Assembly: GCA_030533445.1 (NCBI GenBank)
Contig: CM060062.1
Span: 19,114,164 to 19,178,163 of the forward strand
DNA length: 64,000 nt
Direction: 5' to 3'
From: Cyprinodon diabolis
Taxonomy: Eukaryota > Chordata > Actinopteri > Cyprinodontiformes > Cyprinodontidae
Part shown: piece by piece, positions 22,190 to 34,174 of the stretch
Numbering within the stretch: the first letter of the stretch is position 1
Layout of the letters: each line of letters opens with the position of its first letter
Position numbers and translations under genes: made by a program
The notes under the pieces: generated by a model
Databases searched by the model: none
What the model was told of the DNA's origin: nothing
What the model saw: only the letters and a program-made list of their open reading frames with translations

Positions 22190-22531
22190 CAGAAGTGGGA
22201 TTCAAACCCAAGTCTCCATTGGGGACAGCAATCTGAACCAGATTACTCATGGGATCCAATGTTAGCCTGTAATGAACAGGGGTAGTTTGCATCAACAAAC
22301 TTGTACAAGTTTGTTGTGTTTGTGAAAATGGCTTATCTCTGTATTCAGTATGATTTAGCGTGACATAATACAATTGTCGATGAAGAATGCTACTTAAAGT
22401 CGTAGGGAAGTCATATTTAAATTTCAAATAATTCTGTCTTAAGCATGTATATAAATGTACTCTTTATCAGACCATATTGTCCCAAAAGTTAGAAAATTTC
22501 TATAAAAAACAAAACCCTGTCTTAAAACCTG
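22190..22531. other. Unassigned sequence
   Basis: No gene recognised. The last bases (22527-22531, ACCTG) are the target duplication of the solo LTR. Confidence 0.4.
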
Positions 22532-23248
22532 TGTCATGATGGGTCTCTGTGATCAAACCCACATGCAGAACACCACACGAAGCAGAGTAAAAGTTTAACA
22601 GTTTATTGAAAGATGCATACAGAGTTATTGTACAGGTTCTGGTTCTGGTCCGGGTTTCCGGTTTCACAGAGTAATTTGCAGAGAGGGATAGTTTGGTTAG
22701 CCAGATAGCAACGGGGACTTGGCAGAGTCTTAGATCTTGTTTAGTACCTTGATGAGGTTCAGACTGTTCAGTGGAGAGAGGGAACCGGTTGGGTCCAGAG
22801 ACCAGTTCCAGCAGAGAATTCAGCAGCGACAGAGCTTAGCTTCAGGCTAGCAAGATTCAGACCTTGAGATGATTTCCTAGTTCTCCCCAGAGAACTAGCA
22901 GGATGGTTCAGACTGAGAATCTTCAGGTTTGGCTTCCTAGGGCAGGCAGGCAGGTTTCCAAACGTGAGCTCCTCCAGAGCTTCAGAGTTCAGTCAGGTTT
23001 CCTGTGAGCAGAGAGGACAGATACTGATTAGGATCAGGTTGCTCACAAAGCAGGCAGAGATTCAAAACACGAGTAGAGGCTCAGGTTCCGCTAACCAAAA
23101 CTGGTCAACACTCCGGCACTCTGGTCGCTGCTTATGAAGGGAGGTCTCCTGATGAGCTGATGATCCTCAGGTGTGTGGGAGGGCTCCAGCTCAGGAGACC
23201 CACAGCGCTCTCTGCTGGAGACAGGTGGCAGATCTCCAGATCCCAACA
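22532..23248 (-). mobile_element. Solo LTR of a sister gypsy family
   Basis: A 717-bp LTR in reverse orientation. On the minus strand it begins TGTTGGGATCTGGAG and ends CCCATCATGACA, like the LTRs of the full element at 8.8 kb, and is flanked by a 5-bp duplication ACCTG (22527-22531 and 23249-23253). The overall order of shared blocks is the same, but many substitutions and small indels place it in a distinct subfamily. A minus-strand polyadenylation signal (CAATAAAC) lies near 22600. A solo LTR with intact duplication means LTR-LTR recombination removed the internal part. Confidence 0.93.
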
Positions 23249-23253
23249 ACCTG

Positions 23254-24430
23254 TGTTTTTTCCCTGTTATTTTATGCAGGGCAGTTAGTTATACGTCAGC
23301 TTGTACACCTAAATTCAGCCAATCATATATCAACGGCCATCTGTCAATCAAATTTTTTTGGTCATTGATTCAAATGTCACAGCTAATATATGCAATGGTT
23401 GAAATAAGAAATAAGAGTCATTTACTTTGCCATTGAGTTACGTCCCAGTGTTCATGGGATGAATGTTTGTGTTTTCGGCAGGCGTAGAGCTAACAGAACT
23501 GGCAGCGTTGCGAGGCAAGGGCTCAAACATGTATGGCTATAAGCCTTCTACACCAATTGAAGCTTCTGACGCCTGGCGTCCTCTTCCACAACAACTTCGT
23601 CCCTGCTTTCCTCCTCGCTATGACTGGAATAAAGGCTTATAACACATTAAAGAGACCAACATAGTGCCTGTTATTTTGAAGTACAGCCCTGCTCTTTTTT
23701 TCAAGGGATTTAGTAATTTTTTAAAAACTGGAATTAATAAGCTGTTGGTCATGTTTTAAGTGTTTTTTTTTTTTTTTTTTCTTCAAAGTATTTCTTCTCA
23801 AATAAAGAAATTTTGATAAAATGCTGTCCAGCAGTTTCAATGGATTGGATAATAAGGTAGAATGCATAATTGACAGGGGTGTACTTTCTTTTTAAAATTG
23901 AACAGCATCTACAGTAGCTGTCACAAAAACTGCAAAGTCTCTTGGTTGATATGTTGATAATATTAAGACATCTACAGGTTGCTTCATATTTGTTGTCATC
24001 TCTCGTGGCAGTCGCTCTCTCTTTGGTCTTGTTGCTCTGTTTGTAGTTTCTGCCTGTCTGTTTGGTATGCTGGTTGGAGAAGTGTTTAAATGTGGAATAT
24101 TCTTCTTGAGTGAAAACACACTGCTTTCCAGCGTTCCCACTGTGTTGCAAGAGATTTATGAACTCTTCCATTTCTTTTATGTTGAATACCTCAAAATCTC
24201 TTAAATTTCGGAAACATCTAAAAGTTTCAGGATGGCATCACATCTCTCTTATAAACCTCCAAACCTTCCAAAGATATCAAGGATGATCGAAAAAAAGAGT
24301 AGTTTTGCTAGAATACCAAACTTGATTTCTGACTTTTCCAGGCTGTAATCTACCTCTTGTCCTTTGACTACCGTAGATAGGCACCTCATGTGACCATTTA
24401 AGGACAAGCAGGTACAGATGATTGTGCATA
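23254..24430. other. Unassigned sequence with a 140-codon frame
   Basis: The minus-strand frame 23749-24171 (140 codons) begins MEEFINLLQHSG, is Lys/Thr/Asn-rich and ends in a poly-Lys run from a T tract. A second minus-strand frame overlaps it (23892-24140). Neither resembles a family I know; chance or a pseudogene is as likely as a gene. The GC-richer stretch at 23480-23640 could be an exon or another repeat; unproven. Confidence 0.35.
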
Positions 24431-24432
24431 TA

Positions 24433-24634
24433 CAGGTGCTGGTCATAAAATTAGAATATCATGAAAAAGTAGATTGATTTCAGTAATTCCATTTAAAAAG
24501 TGAAACTTGTATATTATATTCATACATTACATACAAACTCATATATTTCAGATGTTTATTTTGTTTAATTTTGATGACTACAAATGACAACAAATGAAAA
24601 TCTCAAATTCATCATATCAGAAAATTAGAATATT
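24433..24634 (+). repeat. Terminal inverted repeat (plus-strand left end)
   Basis: 202 bp starting CAGGTGCTGGTCATAAAATT. It pairs with 25843-26044. Inner and outer direct repeats share AAAATTAGAATAT. Confidence 0.93.
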
Positions 24635-24720
24635 ACTGAAGACCAATAAAAACAAAGGATTTATAGAAATGTTGGCCAACTGAAAAGTATGAACATGAAA
24701 AGTATGAGCATGTACAGCAC

Positions 24721-25725
24721 TCAGTATTTAGTTGGGCCTCCTTTGGCCTGTATTACTGCAGCAATGCGGCGTGGCATGGAGTCGATCAGTCTGTGGCACT
24801 GCTCAGGTGTTATGATAGCCCAGGTTGCTCTAATAGTGGCTTTTAGCTCTTCTGAATTGTTGGGTCTGGTGTATTGCATCTTCTTCTTCACAATACCCCA
24901 TAGATTTTCTATGGGGTTAAGGTCAGGAGAGTTTGCTGGCCAATTAAGAACAGGGATACCATGGTCCTTCAACCAGGTACTGGTAGCTTTGGCACTGTGT
25001 GCAGGTGCCAAGTCCTGTTGGAAAATGAAATCTGCATCTCCAAAAAGTTGGTCAGCTGCAGGAAGCATGAAGTGCTCTAAAACTTCCTGGTATGTGGCTG
25101 CGTTGACCCTGGACCTCAGAAAACACAATGGACCAACACCAGCAGATGACATGGCACCCCAAACCATCACTGACTGTGGAAACTTTACACTGGACTTCAA
25201 GCAACGTGGATGAAGTGCCTCTCTTCTTTTCCTCCAGACTCTGGGACCTTGATTTCCAAAGGAAATGCAAAATTTACTTTCATCAGAGAACATGACTTTG
25301 GACCACTCACCAGCAGTCCAGTCCTGTTTCTCTTTAGCCCAGGCAAGACGCTTCTGACGCTGTCTGTGGTTCAAGAGTGGCTTGACACAAGGAATGCGAC
25401 AGCAGAAACCCATGTCTTTCATACGTCTGTGTGTGGTGGTTCTTGAAGCACTCACTCCAGCTGCAGTCCACTCTTTGTGAATCTCCCCCACATTTTTGAA
25501 TGGGTTTTGTTTCACAATCCTCTCCAGGGTGCGGTTATCTCTCTTGCTTGTACACTTTTTTCGACCACATCTTTTCCTTCCCTTCGCCTCTCTATTAATG
25601 TGCTTGGACACTGAGCTCTGTGAACAGCCAGCCTCTTTAGCGATGACCTTTTGTGTCTTGCCCTCCTTGTGCAAGGTGTCGATGGTCGTCTTTTGGACAA
25701 CTGTCAAGTCAGCAGTCTTCCCCAT
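24721..25725 (-). CDS. Tc1-family transposase (DD34E), intact
   Basis: 334 residues from the ATG at 25725 (MGKTADLT, the usual start context); the frame is open 12 codons further upstream to 25761, less likely to be used. DNA-binding half: a first helix-turn-helix at about 5-45 (LHKEGKTQKVIAKEAGCSQSSVSKHI), a basic GRKRCGRKK stretch at 49-57 as AT-hook or nuclear signal, and a second helix-turn-helix to about 115. Catalytic triad: D148 in FSDES, D238 in FQQD, E273 in NPIENLW; 34 residues separate the last two. The C-terminus AKGGPTKY is typical. No stops or frameshifts. With nearly perfect ends, this copy may encode a working enzyme; that is inference. Confidence 0.93.
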   Translation of the reverse strand: MGKTADLTVVQKTTIDTLHKEGKTQKVIAKEAGCSQSSVSKHINREAKGRKRCGRKKCTSKRDNRTLERIVKQNPFKNVGEIHKEWTAAGVSASRTTTHRRMKDMGFCCRIPCVKPLLNHRQRQKRLAWAKEKQDWTAGEWSKVMFSDESKFCISFGNQGPRVWRKRREALHPRCLKSSVKFPQSVMVWGAMSSAGVGPLCFLRSRVNAATYQEVLEHFMLPAADQLFGDADFIFQQDLAPAHSAKATSTWLKDHGIPVLNWPANSPDLNPIENLWGIVKKKMQYTRPNNSEELKATIRATWAIITPEQCHRLIDSMPRRIAAVIQAKGGPTKY

Positions 25726-25842
25726 GATTGTGTAGCCTATAGAACTAGACTGAAAGACCATTTGAAGGCTTTTGCAGGTGGTTTGAGTTAATTAGCTGAT
25801 TAGAGTGTGGCACCAGGGGCCATCAATTTTGAACCTTTTCAC

Positions 25843-26044
25843 AATATTCTAATTTTCTGATATGATGAATTTGAGATTTTCATTTGTTGTCATTTGTAAT
25901 CATCAAAATTAAACAAAATAAACATCTGAAATATATGAGTTTGTATGTAATGTATGAATATAATATACAAGTTTCACTTTTTAAATGGAATTACTGAAAT
26001 CAATCTACTTTTTCATGATATTCTAATTTTATGACCAGCACCTG
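25843..26044 (-). repeat. Terminal inverted repeat (plus-strand right end)
   Basis: 202 bp, the complement of 24433-24634 with one difference seen (GATGAC versus GATGAT in the middle of the repeat). Followed by the TA duplication. Confidence 0.93.
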
Positions 26045-26046
26045 TA

Positions 26047-29000
26047 ATGGATGGATAGATTTAACTGGAGGAAAATAAACTAGACAGATCTCTTCAGTAT
26101 GTAAAGATGTTTTATAATGGCTTTTACCAATGAAAACTTCCAAACAAGTTTCCTTCTTTTTAATTAATGCTACATTCTATGCACCTCTGCTATGTGTTTT
26201 TGGAACCTGCAAAAGTGTTGTACTTTCATGTGACATATCCTACTTCTTAAAATTGAATAACAGTAGAAAGATGTGAAATGTGCAATAATGTTGAGAGTGT
26301 TGGTGAATGTTTAGATGACAATATCAATTGAAAGGATATTACACAAATTAGTTAGAAGTATAATATTAGTATTTTTCCCCCCTATACATGCCCTTACAAT
26401 TGCCTGGCGTGTAAAAGATAGCTTTCCTCTATTTGCCGTAGTTGCCTCTCTAGACTCCCTCCATTCATAACAAGGTAATGGGTTGTATCTATGGGTGTGC
26501 ACGTGGATGTAATGCGTTGCACAATCTCGTTTACCTGGCAGCTTTGTGGAGTCTCCGCCACCATTGAAGCATTAGTGAGAGAACATGGGGAACTGTTTTT
26601 GAAGATGCATTACAAAAGCCCAACTACACATGCACCTAAAACTCCCTTACTGTCTCCACATGAGAGAAAGAAATTCAAACTTTTGTATAAATAGAGTCTG
26701 ATTGGTGAGGGAATAAGTCAGGAGTAAAAATTGGGGCAGTTTTGAATAAATGAGGGGAGCTCAGATATGCCTCGGGAAGGAAAAGGGATCTGAATTGTGT
26801 CAAAAGATATTACGGCTCTTAATAAAATACTGTTTTTTTTCTCCTTTTTCTCCTCTCCCATGTGCATGCATGACACATGTTTAACTTGTCACCATATGGC
26901 AAAATGTGTGCAAAAAAAAAAGGAAAAAAGAAATTCTCCTCCGGAACGAGCTGTTTTGTTTCTACTGCAAGTGCCTGAAGGGAATAAAAAGCAAACAAAC
27001 AAAATTACAAACTTGTGAGAATTCGAATAACTAATTTTAAATAATAATCTTTATCTGTCTTTTTATAGCATTCTCTATGTCAAAATTTAAATAGCTGACA
27101 AAAGTTACACCATTGTGAAGTCATCAGATGATGCTAAAAAAGTCCTCCCAAATTAAATTTTTTATTTGTCCAAACCCTCTTATTTAAGTTTATAGGAAAA
27201 GACAATTCCTAAACCCTTGATAGAAGAAGTCTAGTTCAAGTTCTGGACATGCCCATGTAATTTTCTAAAAAGGGGAACTCCTTGTATTGTATTTCTAAAA
27301 CTCACTAAGGTCTAATGTAAAGAGATTTGTTGTTAGTTTAAAATAAGAAATAATTTGGGATGTATCTGCTGCATTTGAAAAGGTTTTTCTGATCAAGGCA
27401 TCAAATGCTGCATTATATGTAACTTATTATCAATGCACAGTTTTGGTCAGAAAGAGTACATTAGTCAGATTTCTGAGTGGACACAGTTGTGGTTCACCAC
27501 TAAAATCTTTAAATGAGGTTTAGTTTTCAGTGAACATTTGGTAAATCTTTGTGACAGGATGAGATTTCTAAAATTTTGCCAGGCCACATTGCCTTTAGAT
27601 ATGATATTTAGTGTTTTGGCCTTTTTATAATTCAAGTTTTTGCCATCAGTTTCAAACTCAGACAATTAAACTGGAACTTATGAGGGACAATAAGTGCAAT
27701 CCTTTATCTGTGTAATACAATTTTTACATCTTCATATCATTTACTGATGCTCATAAACATATTTTAAAATGCCAGCATATACTTTTTCTTGCAACGTTTG
27801 TTTTTCAGATCAACCTTATGTTGATGTTTTACACATTTACGCCTCTCTCTCATGTGAGGTTAAAAATACAGTGATTTATACAAACTAGTCTTATTTCGTA
27901 ATTCTTTCTATTTTATATAATTTTGGTTGTGTTGACGTTAGCAACCTCTCCCTCCACCCCACCACCAACCATCCTCAGCCCTCTGGGGAGCCTTGGAAGA
28001 CAAGAGAGCCATCGCCATGGTGATGTGAACACAAATCCCCCGTACACCGGCCCATTGTGACTGGCATGCGTTAAGGTGAGAGGGAACAAAATGTCACAGC
28101 AACAGGTTTTTTTTTTTTTCTGTGTTTTTGTTTTTGCCTCAATTCTCAGAGGAAATGCTCTCAGATCCGTGTTCATGGTCGCACTGGAGAGACTGTGGGA
28201 TTTAGGGGAACAAGCTCACTGGGGAAGCATGCAAAGAAACCTCATAAACGTATTTCTGTGTCTTTGAACATGTTCTGAGGTTTTATTGAGTAAAAGCGAT
28301 GTCACAAAAAATTGTGCGCAGGCTGAGAAAAGTAAGGCTTAGAATTTCTTTCTTTTTCAACTCATATTTCACAAGTCCCTACATTGAGGTCCTTCTGCTT
28401 GTTCACTTCCAAAGCACTCCTTCTTCGCCTTAACTGTGCTTATTTAATAGCAACTTGAATAAAAGTTAACAAAATTCTAGATGGATTAAAAAAATCCCTG
28501 TTAAGTGAAGAATTATCCAGTTCAGATTTAATCAGTCTAAATATTTTAGATTTTAAACTGGAGATGCTCCTCTTCAATTCAGAGTAATAACTGTGAAACA
28601 GCCCTTTAATTAAGCAGCGATTGGAAGCTCCAAAGAATTTGCTAATTTTAGGCTTGTTATTAAATAACAGTTGGCCAGTGTCCGGTTTCAAATTGTGCTG
28701 AAATAACCGTCGTAATGTCTCTTCCTGTTTTCCTTAAATTTATAACTTTTTCCTGCAGAGAAACAAAAACTGTTGTCACATAAATTATTTAAAATCATAG
28801 TTGGTTGGTGGTTTCTCCTGTACTTCTTTAACCAAGGGGGCATTTGTAGACTGATTACATCGAGGCACGCCTTCAATTGCAATGAAATAATATGTATATT
28901 GGTGTAAAATAATAGCTTAGACATATTTTGCTAGGTGAAAATTACCATGCTCACCAACAGCAGTTGGTGTTTTGGTAAAAAGAATTTGGTTTAAAATATC

Positions 29001-32000
29001 ATAGGATTATAATACTGTAAGATACTGGTCCCTGTAACCTGCTCACATTATCAGTTCATAGCATGGTTTTATAGTGTTTACTCAGCAATGTAAAATGAAA
29101 TGCTTAACATGATCTAATTGTTTTTATTTTAGAGAAAGCATCAGTTATGTCTACTGCTGTGAATTAAATCTTCAGTATTTATTTTTATTTGTTGCCTAAA
29201 ATGTAGTAACAGTCATGTAACAAGCTGATAAATCTGGCTTAGCCCACTCCTGCAGTTGCAAGCCTGCAGTCTGCTGCTGAACAGATATTCCACTCTTAGT
29301 TGTTTCAAAGCAGCAGCATCATAACCGAACATCCATGACCCTCCAGTGGGTCAGTGCTAGAAGCTTAAAGAACCAATGAGTTTAAGCCGAGGCCAAACAC
29401 TAAGGGAATGATACGGTCACTAATGTCACTCCTTAAGTTTCCACAGGTACTTCTGTGTTTCTTGTTATGAGAAATCTTAGAATCTACAGAATATGTTATA
29501 TAATCCAAGAGGATCTATGGCAGCTTTTAAAACCAGCCAACTACATGTATTTAGCAAACAGCAAACATTCTGTATTGCTGGAGACAATTCAATATTTTTT
29601 ATTTTCTTTGATATTTCATTAAATAATTATAAAAGTAAGAAGGGTATTTGTGGTTTTCAAATTTTGCCTTTTGAAATTCTTGTCTTCTCCGGGTGTTCTG
29701 AAGGCAGATTCATAGAGTCTGTTTTTTCTGCCAGTTCCACGTTTGATTAGCTGGTGGTGATGCCCTTTGAGCATCAGGCTCATGCCGCTCTTTAATCTGT
29801 CTCGATCCTTGCAGTATGCTATTGGCTGCACACCGTGAAGATGGAAAGCTCTTATAGATAATGTGGCACTGAAAAGGTGGAGCAGCTTTTGCCCTCCACC
29901 CGGGGGTAGATATGGGATTATTCCTGTGACAGGTTCAGGGTTGCCCTTGATCTCAGAGGTTGCTAGGGGGAGGTCACCCTGTGCTAGAGGCCTCAGAGGT
30001 GACTTCATTTTCCTAACCCTAACGTCTGGTGTTATGTCTAGGCCTCCTGCCTCCATACTCATACAATAAAATAAATCCTGAAGAACTACACATTCTAGTC
30101 ATCATTCTTTTTTCCGGTTTTAGGATCACTGCTATGTGCTGGATACTAGAACCCTCACTTTGACCTGTTTTAATATGCAGGAGCCACAAGCCTCATTAAT
30201 ATTTGTTGATATGTAAGCTGTAGCAGTCAGGTCTTTTCATGCCAAGTCTGTAAGAGGCTGCTATCTTTGTTCCCTGAGCAGATGCAAAGGTGGAGGTCCT
30301 GAGAGATCCTTTTATGTTTGGAGACCTCTCCTTGCTCCTTTAACTGCGACCTTAACCACATCACTGCTCCGTCTCAATCAGCTCTCCGCTGTAATCCCAC
30401 TTCACAATTCCTCTTGGCTAAGAGAGTAAATAAATTTTTCAGCATTTATTAGAATACAGCTTGCCAGAAGGGACTCCTTTTTCCTCTCTCCTATTGCTGC
30501 TCCAGTAATTAGTAAATTGATTAGGAGAACTTCAACACACCTCCTTGGCTCTTATCTCTCCATTCTAAGACAATATTGCAGTGCCATGGGACAGCGTAAA
30601 TATTTTAAGGGAAACCCTCAGTGAATCTCATTAAATGGCTCTGGGGCAGAACAGCTGTCTCCTGCCGAAGGTCCCAGCCAATTTTCTAAACTATGATTAA
30701 AGAAAAGTTTTGGATTATTTAAACATACCATGTCCTGTGGGTCCATTTTTTTCCTTTACCACACTGAAGACCTCTGTGATTCTCCCACCCATTTGGTTCT
30801 GGGACTGATCTTCTCCCCTTGGATCTATTAGTTTGAAATCATTTGGGTGATGACTCTTTGAAAGTGTTGGTCATTCTGGGATGCCGTGTTCAAATGCATT
30901 GCTACAAAGACTTCTCTTTTATGCACAAATGCTAATTAAAATTTTTACCCCCATCCCCGTCCCCAAGCTGCTAAGGGAAAGACTTGGTAGCAATTTGGCA
31001 GATAATCAAATTGCATTTTAAATGAAGCCATTTAAAGATGACTAGGGTCTGCTCTCAGGAAAGCACAGTGGCACAAATTAACCTAAAAACACTGCTTTGT
31101 GCATAACACAACAGATTTCACATAACAATAGCAGGACGCATTTGAAATAAATAGATCACATGTGATGTTTTCTTTAATTGCGTGAAAGAAGCTGTACAGA
31201 TTTGTTTCTTCCAAATGCAGACATGCAAAAATGCTGTTTTTCTTTTAATTATTATCTTCCTCTCGCTAAGTGCCATCTTTTAATAATGTGCCCTTACAGT
31301 CGGACCAATTGCAGTAAAATGCTAATATGACTTGATTTGTTAACGGATGCGTTACCTAGGCAAAACAAATTTGTCCTTAATTTTAGATTTTCAGCCTGAC
31401 AGAAACGGTAAACTGGGTGGAAAATGTTGTCAACAGCTATGTTTGTCCACAAAAATATGTGCTTAGAAGCTGTCCCCCCACATTTGGTATACATCATTAA
31501 GTTCATCGTGGCCAATCAAACTGTCTGTTCACACAGCATTCTAGTACATATTAGTGACAACTCATTAGCAGAAAACAGAAAACTGACACAAAAAATTTGG
31601 GAAACGGGCCTGAACTATTTATCTCCCAGAATAAGCTAAAAGTGTGATTCTGATGAAGCGATGGAATTGGATCAAACTTTTAGGTCCCTGAGCCTTTCTC
31701 ACCCACTCTTTTGTGCCACAGAAATGCTGAAGATGCCTCTTTTTCCCTCTCTTGAGAAAAAAACATTCATTAAATGTAAACATTGCAACTGCTTATACCA
31801 ATAAAACCCTGTATGAACAGTACAACAAGTGATGCTTGACTCATAAGTTGAATGATTCTTAATTGATTGTGATTTGCTGGCTCTGCAGCAGTGACTGCAG
31901 GCTCAGTAATCCTATGTCCATGCACCCCTTGGGCCTCACTCTCACGTTTCTAAGGGGTATTGTGTCCCAGTTGGTTTGGTATAGTAAGTAGTAGTATTAA

Positions 32001-32130
32001 AAAAAATAAAAGTATGCAGAGTCTTAGAACTTCACTTGCCTTGTACCTAAATGTAATGCTCAAATTTTTAGTGGCACAACAAGAATGTAGAGTTTGTAGA
32101 TTTGATTTTGGTTTTCTTTCTAATTATTCT
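26047..32130. other. Six kilobases without recognised genes or transposons
   Basis: AT-rich single-copy-looking sequence. The segments 30400-30680 and 30950-31080 have balanced, non-repetitive composition with TAATTA-type homeodomain-like cores and look like candidate conserved noncoding elements, but only a cross-species alignment could show it. The frames at 27913-28176, 29493-29750 and 29619-30062 (147 codons, minus) have no recognisable motif. A T run at 28108-28120 and similar tracts are simple sequence. Confidence 0.4.
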
Positions 32131-32131
32131 C

Positions 32132-32134
<3 letters not shown>

Positions 32135-32187
<53 letters not shown>
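32135..32187. repeat. (AT)n microsatellite followed by a T tract
   Basis: About 19 AT units, then about 16 T. The open frame across it is an artefact of the repeat (alternating Ile-Tyr). Confidence 0.95.
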
Positions 32188-32189
32188 CT

Positions 32190-33065
32190 TTTACTTTAAG
32201 TAGTTTTGCTATGACAACAATATATAATTTTTTAAATTTGTAAATTTAAATTTTTAAAAGCATTCTTTTTTTCTCCATGAAATATTAAGCCAGATGTGCC
32301 TAAGTCCAGTCCTGAAGAGTTGCTCTCTTTTCATTTATAGATGCAATCCTTCTCAATCAAAACATTTAGTCATTCAGCACCACAAAGTTCTAGCGAAAAG
32401 CCATTTGTTTCATTCCAGAGTGTTTGAGTATTGATGCATCTAAAGTTGCAAGGTGTAGGTTCGAAGGACTAGATTAGGCATCCCTTAACACCCACTGTCA
32501 TTTAATAAATATAGCCTGTTGCCCCATTTATTTAAAGGCATGCGGTCTCATTTTTATAATTTTGTGTCCTCTATCTTGCTTTAGAAATTATTTATTCTAT
32601 TTTCAACAACAGAAAGCTTGGTTTATTAAGTAAAGTATAATAAATGGGAGCACCGTAGTCGGCTTTGGAAAAGCAGAATGTCACTGTGCATATGTGTTTA
32701 TTTTTCATATTAAATTAAATGACAGCAAAAATGTGGCTAATAAAAAAAAAATTAATACATTTCACCCATCAATTATCATTCTAAGAAAAATTCATTGGAC
32801 TACCTTGTTCCCAAAAGCCTTGCACTTGTGAAATCCGCCCCAAAAAATAAAAAATAAATAGAAAATTGGCTTCACAACTCAAACCACCTTTTCAATTAAT
32901 TTGATGTTATTCAGATTGGACTGAATATTCCAGATGTCCTTTATAGCTAAGATATTTTTTTAAAAGATTGATTGTTATTTACTCAATACATGAAATTCCC
33001 CATTACCCTCAACTGGGAATGTTTACAGATTCGACTGTCTTTTTTGTCAACTGTACTGCTCTGTC
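32190..33065. other. Unassigned AT-rich sequence
   Basis: No gene or repeat family recognised. Confidence 0.4.
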
Positions 33066-33069
33066 AAGA

Positions 33070-33300
33070 ATAGTAGGTCTAAAATAATTAATTGGATTAG
33101 TAATGATTAATCGATTATTTAAATAATTGTCAACTAATTTAGTAGTCATTTAATTAATCATTAACTGGGGTATAGAGACTATAAAACATGCCTTTACCTG
33201 AAATTGTAACCCCCTTAGAGCTGCATATACCAAAATTGTCAGATATCAATATGCTCTATCCAGAACTCCTGAAATGGAAAAGTTTTTTTTTTCACTTGGA
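33070..33300. repeat. Degenerate hAT-like AT-rich repeat
   Basis: Contains 'taatgattaatcgattattt' near 33102, then 'caactaatttagtagtcatttaattaatc', similar in style to the block at 5016-5310 but inverted ('agagactataaaacatgcc' here against 'gcatgttttggagtctct' there). This suggests two old copies of one family in opposite orientations. Confidence 0.45.
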
Positions 33301-33309
33301 TTAAATTAT

Positions 33310-34020
33310 GAAAAAAATCTTCTTTAAGGAATGTTTTTACACTCTTTTTCTGGCTGTTGTTTTTTTTTTTTTTAAGATATTTTCTGTTGTAAACTACTTA
33401 ATGCTGACCCCCAACATAATTAGAAATGCAAAGGCTTCGTAATATGTTGTATGGAAATCTCTCTCTTTATATAAAAATCTATACAACAGGTGATAGTTTG
33501 ATACATCTGAGAACAGATATCTAGTGGAAAGGAGAACTTTCCTTCCCAGAGACATCACTGTCCGTGGAAACCTTTATATGAAATGTAGATAATTTTGAGT
33601 TATTACAAATTTAATTTGACTTTGTGAATATTTTATTTTTCAAGTTTATTTAAACTAATTTAAAAATTAATCCTAAACTGGAAGTTTGTAGCTTACGTTC
33701 TGTCTTAATTTAGGCTGAATATATATATATTGAATGTAAATCTTTTTAAAAACCTATTTGAACAGCTCCAATAGCCAGTTAACCATAGTTTGTCATCAGT
33801 TGACACCTGCATGTGAATGCCTTTTGACTTTGTTGAGATACAAGTAACTTCATCTATTGAAAGACAATTTTTTTACCTGCCTAAAGAAGCAAAGTCTATT
33901 GAGTACCTTAAGAAAACCTAAAAGTCTTGGTCCTGTAATGAAAGGTTTTTTGTTTTATTCAGATTCCCATTAGATACTGCTAATGGGAGAAGGGCGCCGG
34001 GTGCTTCTCACGATTTCCTA
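33310..34020. other. Unassigned AT-rich sequence
   Basis: No gene. Contains a T run near 33360 and a short TA run near 33720. Confidence 0.4.
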
Positions 34021-34021
34021 C

Positions 34022-34160
<139 letters not shown>

Positions 34161-34174
34161 GAGGGGGGGGGGTG

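Larger units (their letters stand above)
24433..26044 (-). mobile_element. Tc1 element with 202-bp ends, full length
   Basis: 1,612 bp, flanked by TA at 24431-24432 and 26045-26046. The inverted repeats (24433-24634 and 25843-26044) are 202 bp and differ at one position that I could find. Each repeat contains two copies of an AAAATTAGAATAT core, one near the outer end and one at the inner end. This is the IR/DR layout in which transposase binds two sites per end, as in Sleeping Beauty-like elements. The intact transposase is on the minus strand. A decayed, opposite-strand relative lies at 54.9-56.6 kb. Confidence 0.95.

Noticed and set aside
24689..25213. 174-codon plus-strand frame inside the Tc1 at 24.4 kb
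   Set aside because: Antisense shadow of the transposase; no recognisable motif.
31960..32199. 79-codon frame with alternating Ile-Tyr
   Set aside because: Translation of the (AT)n microsatellite and T tract.
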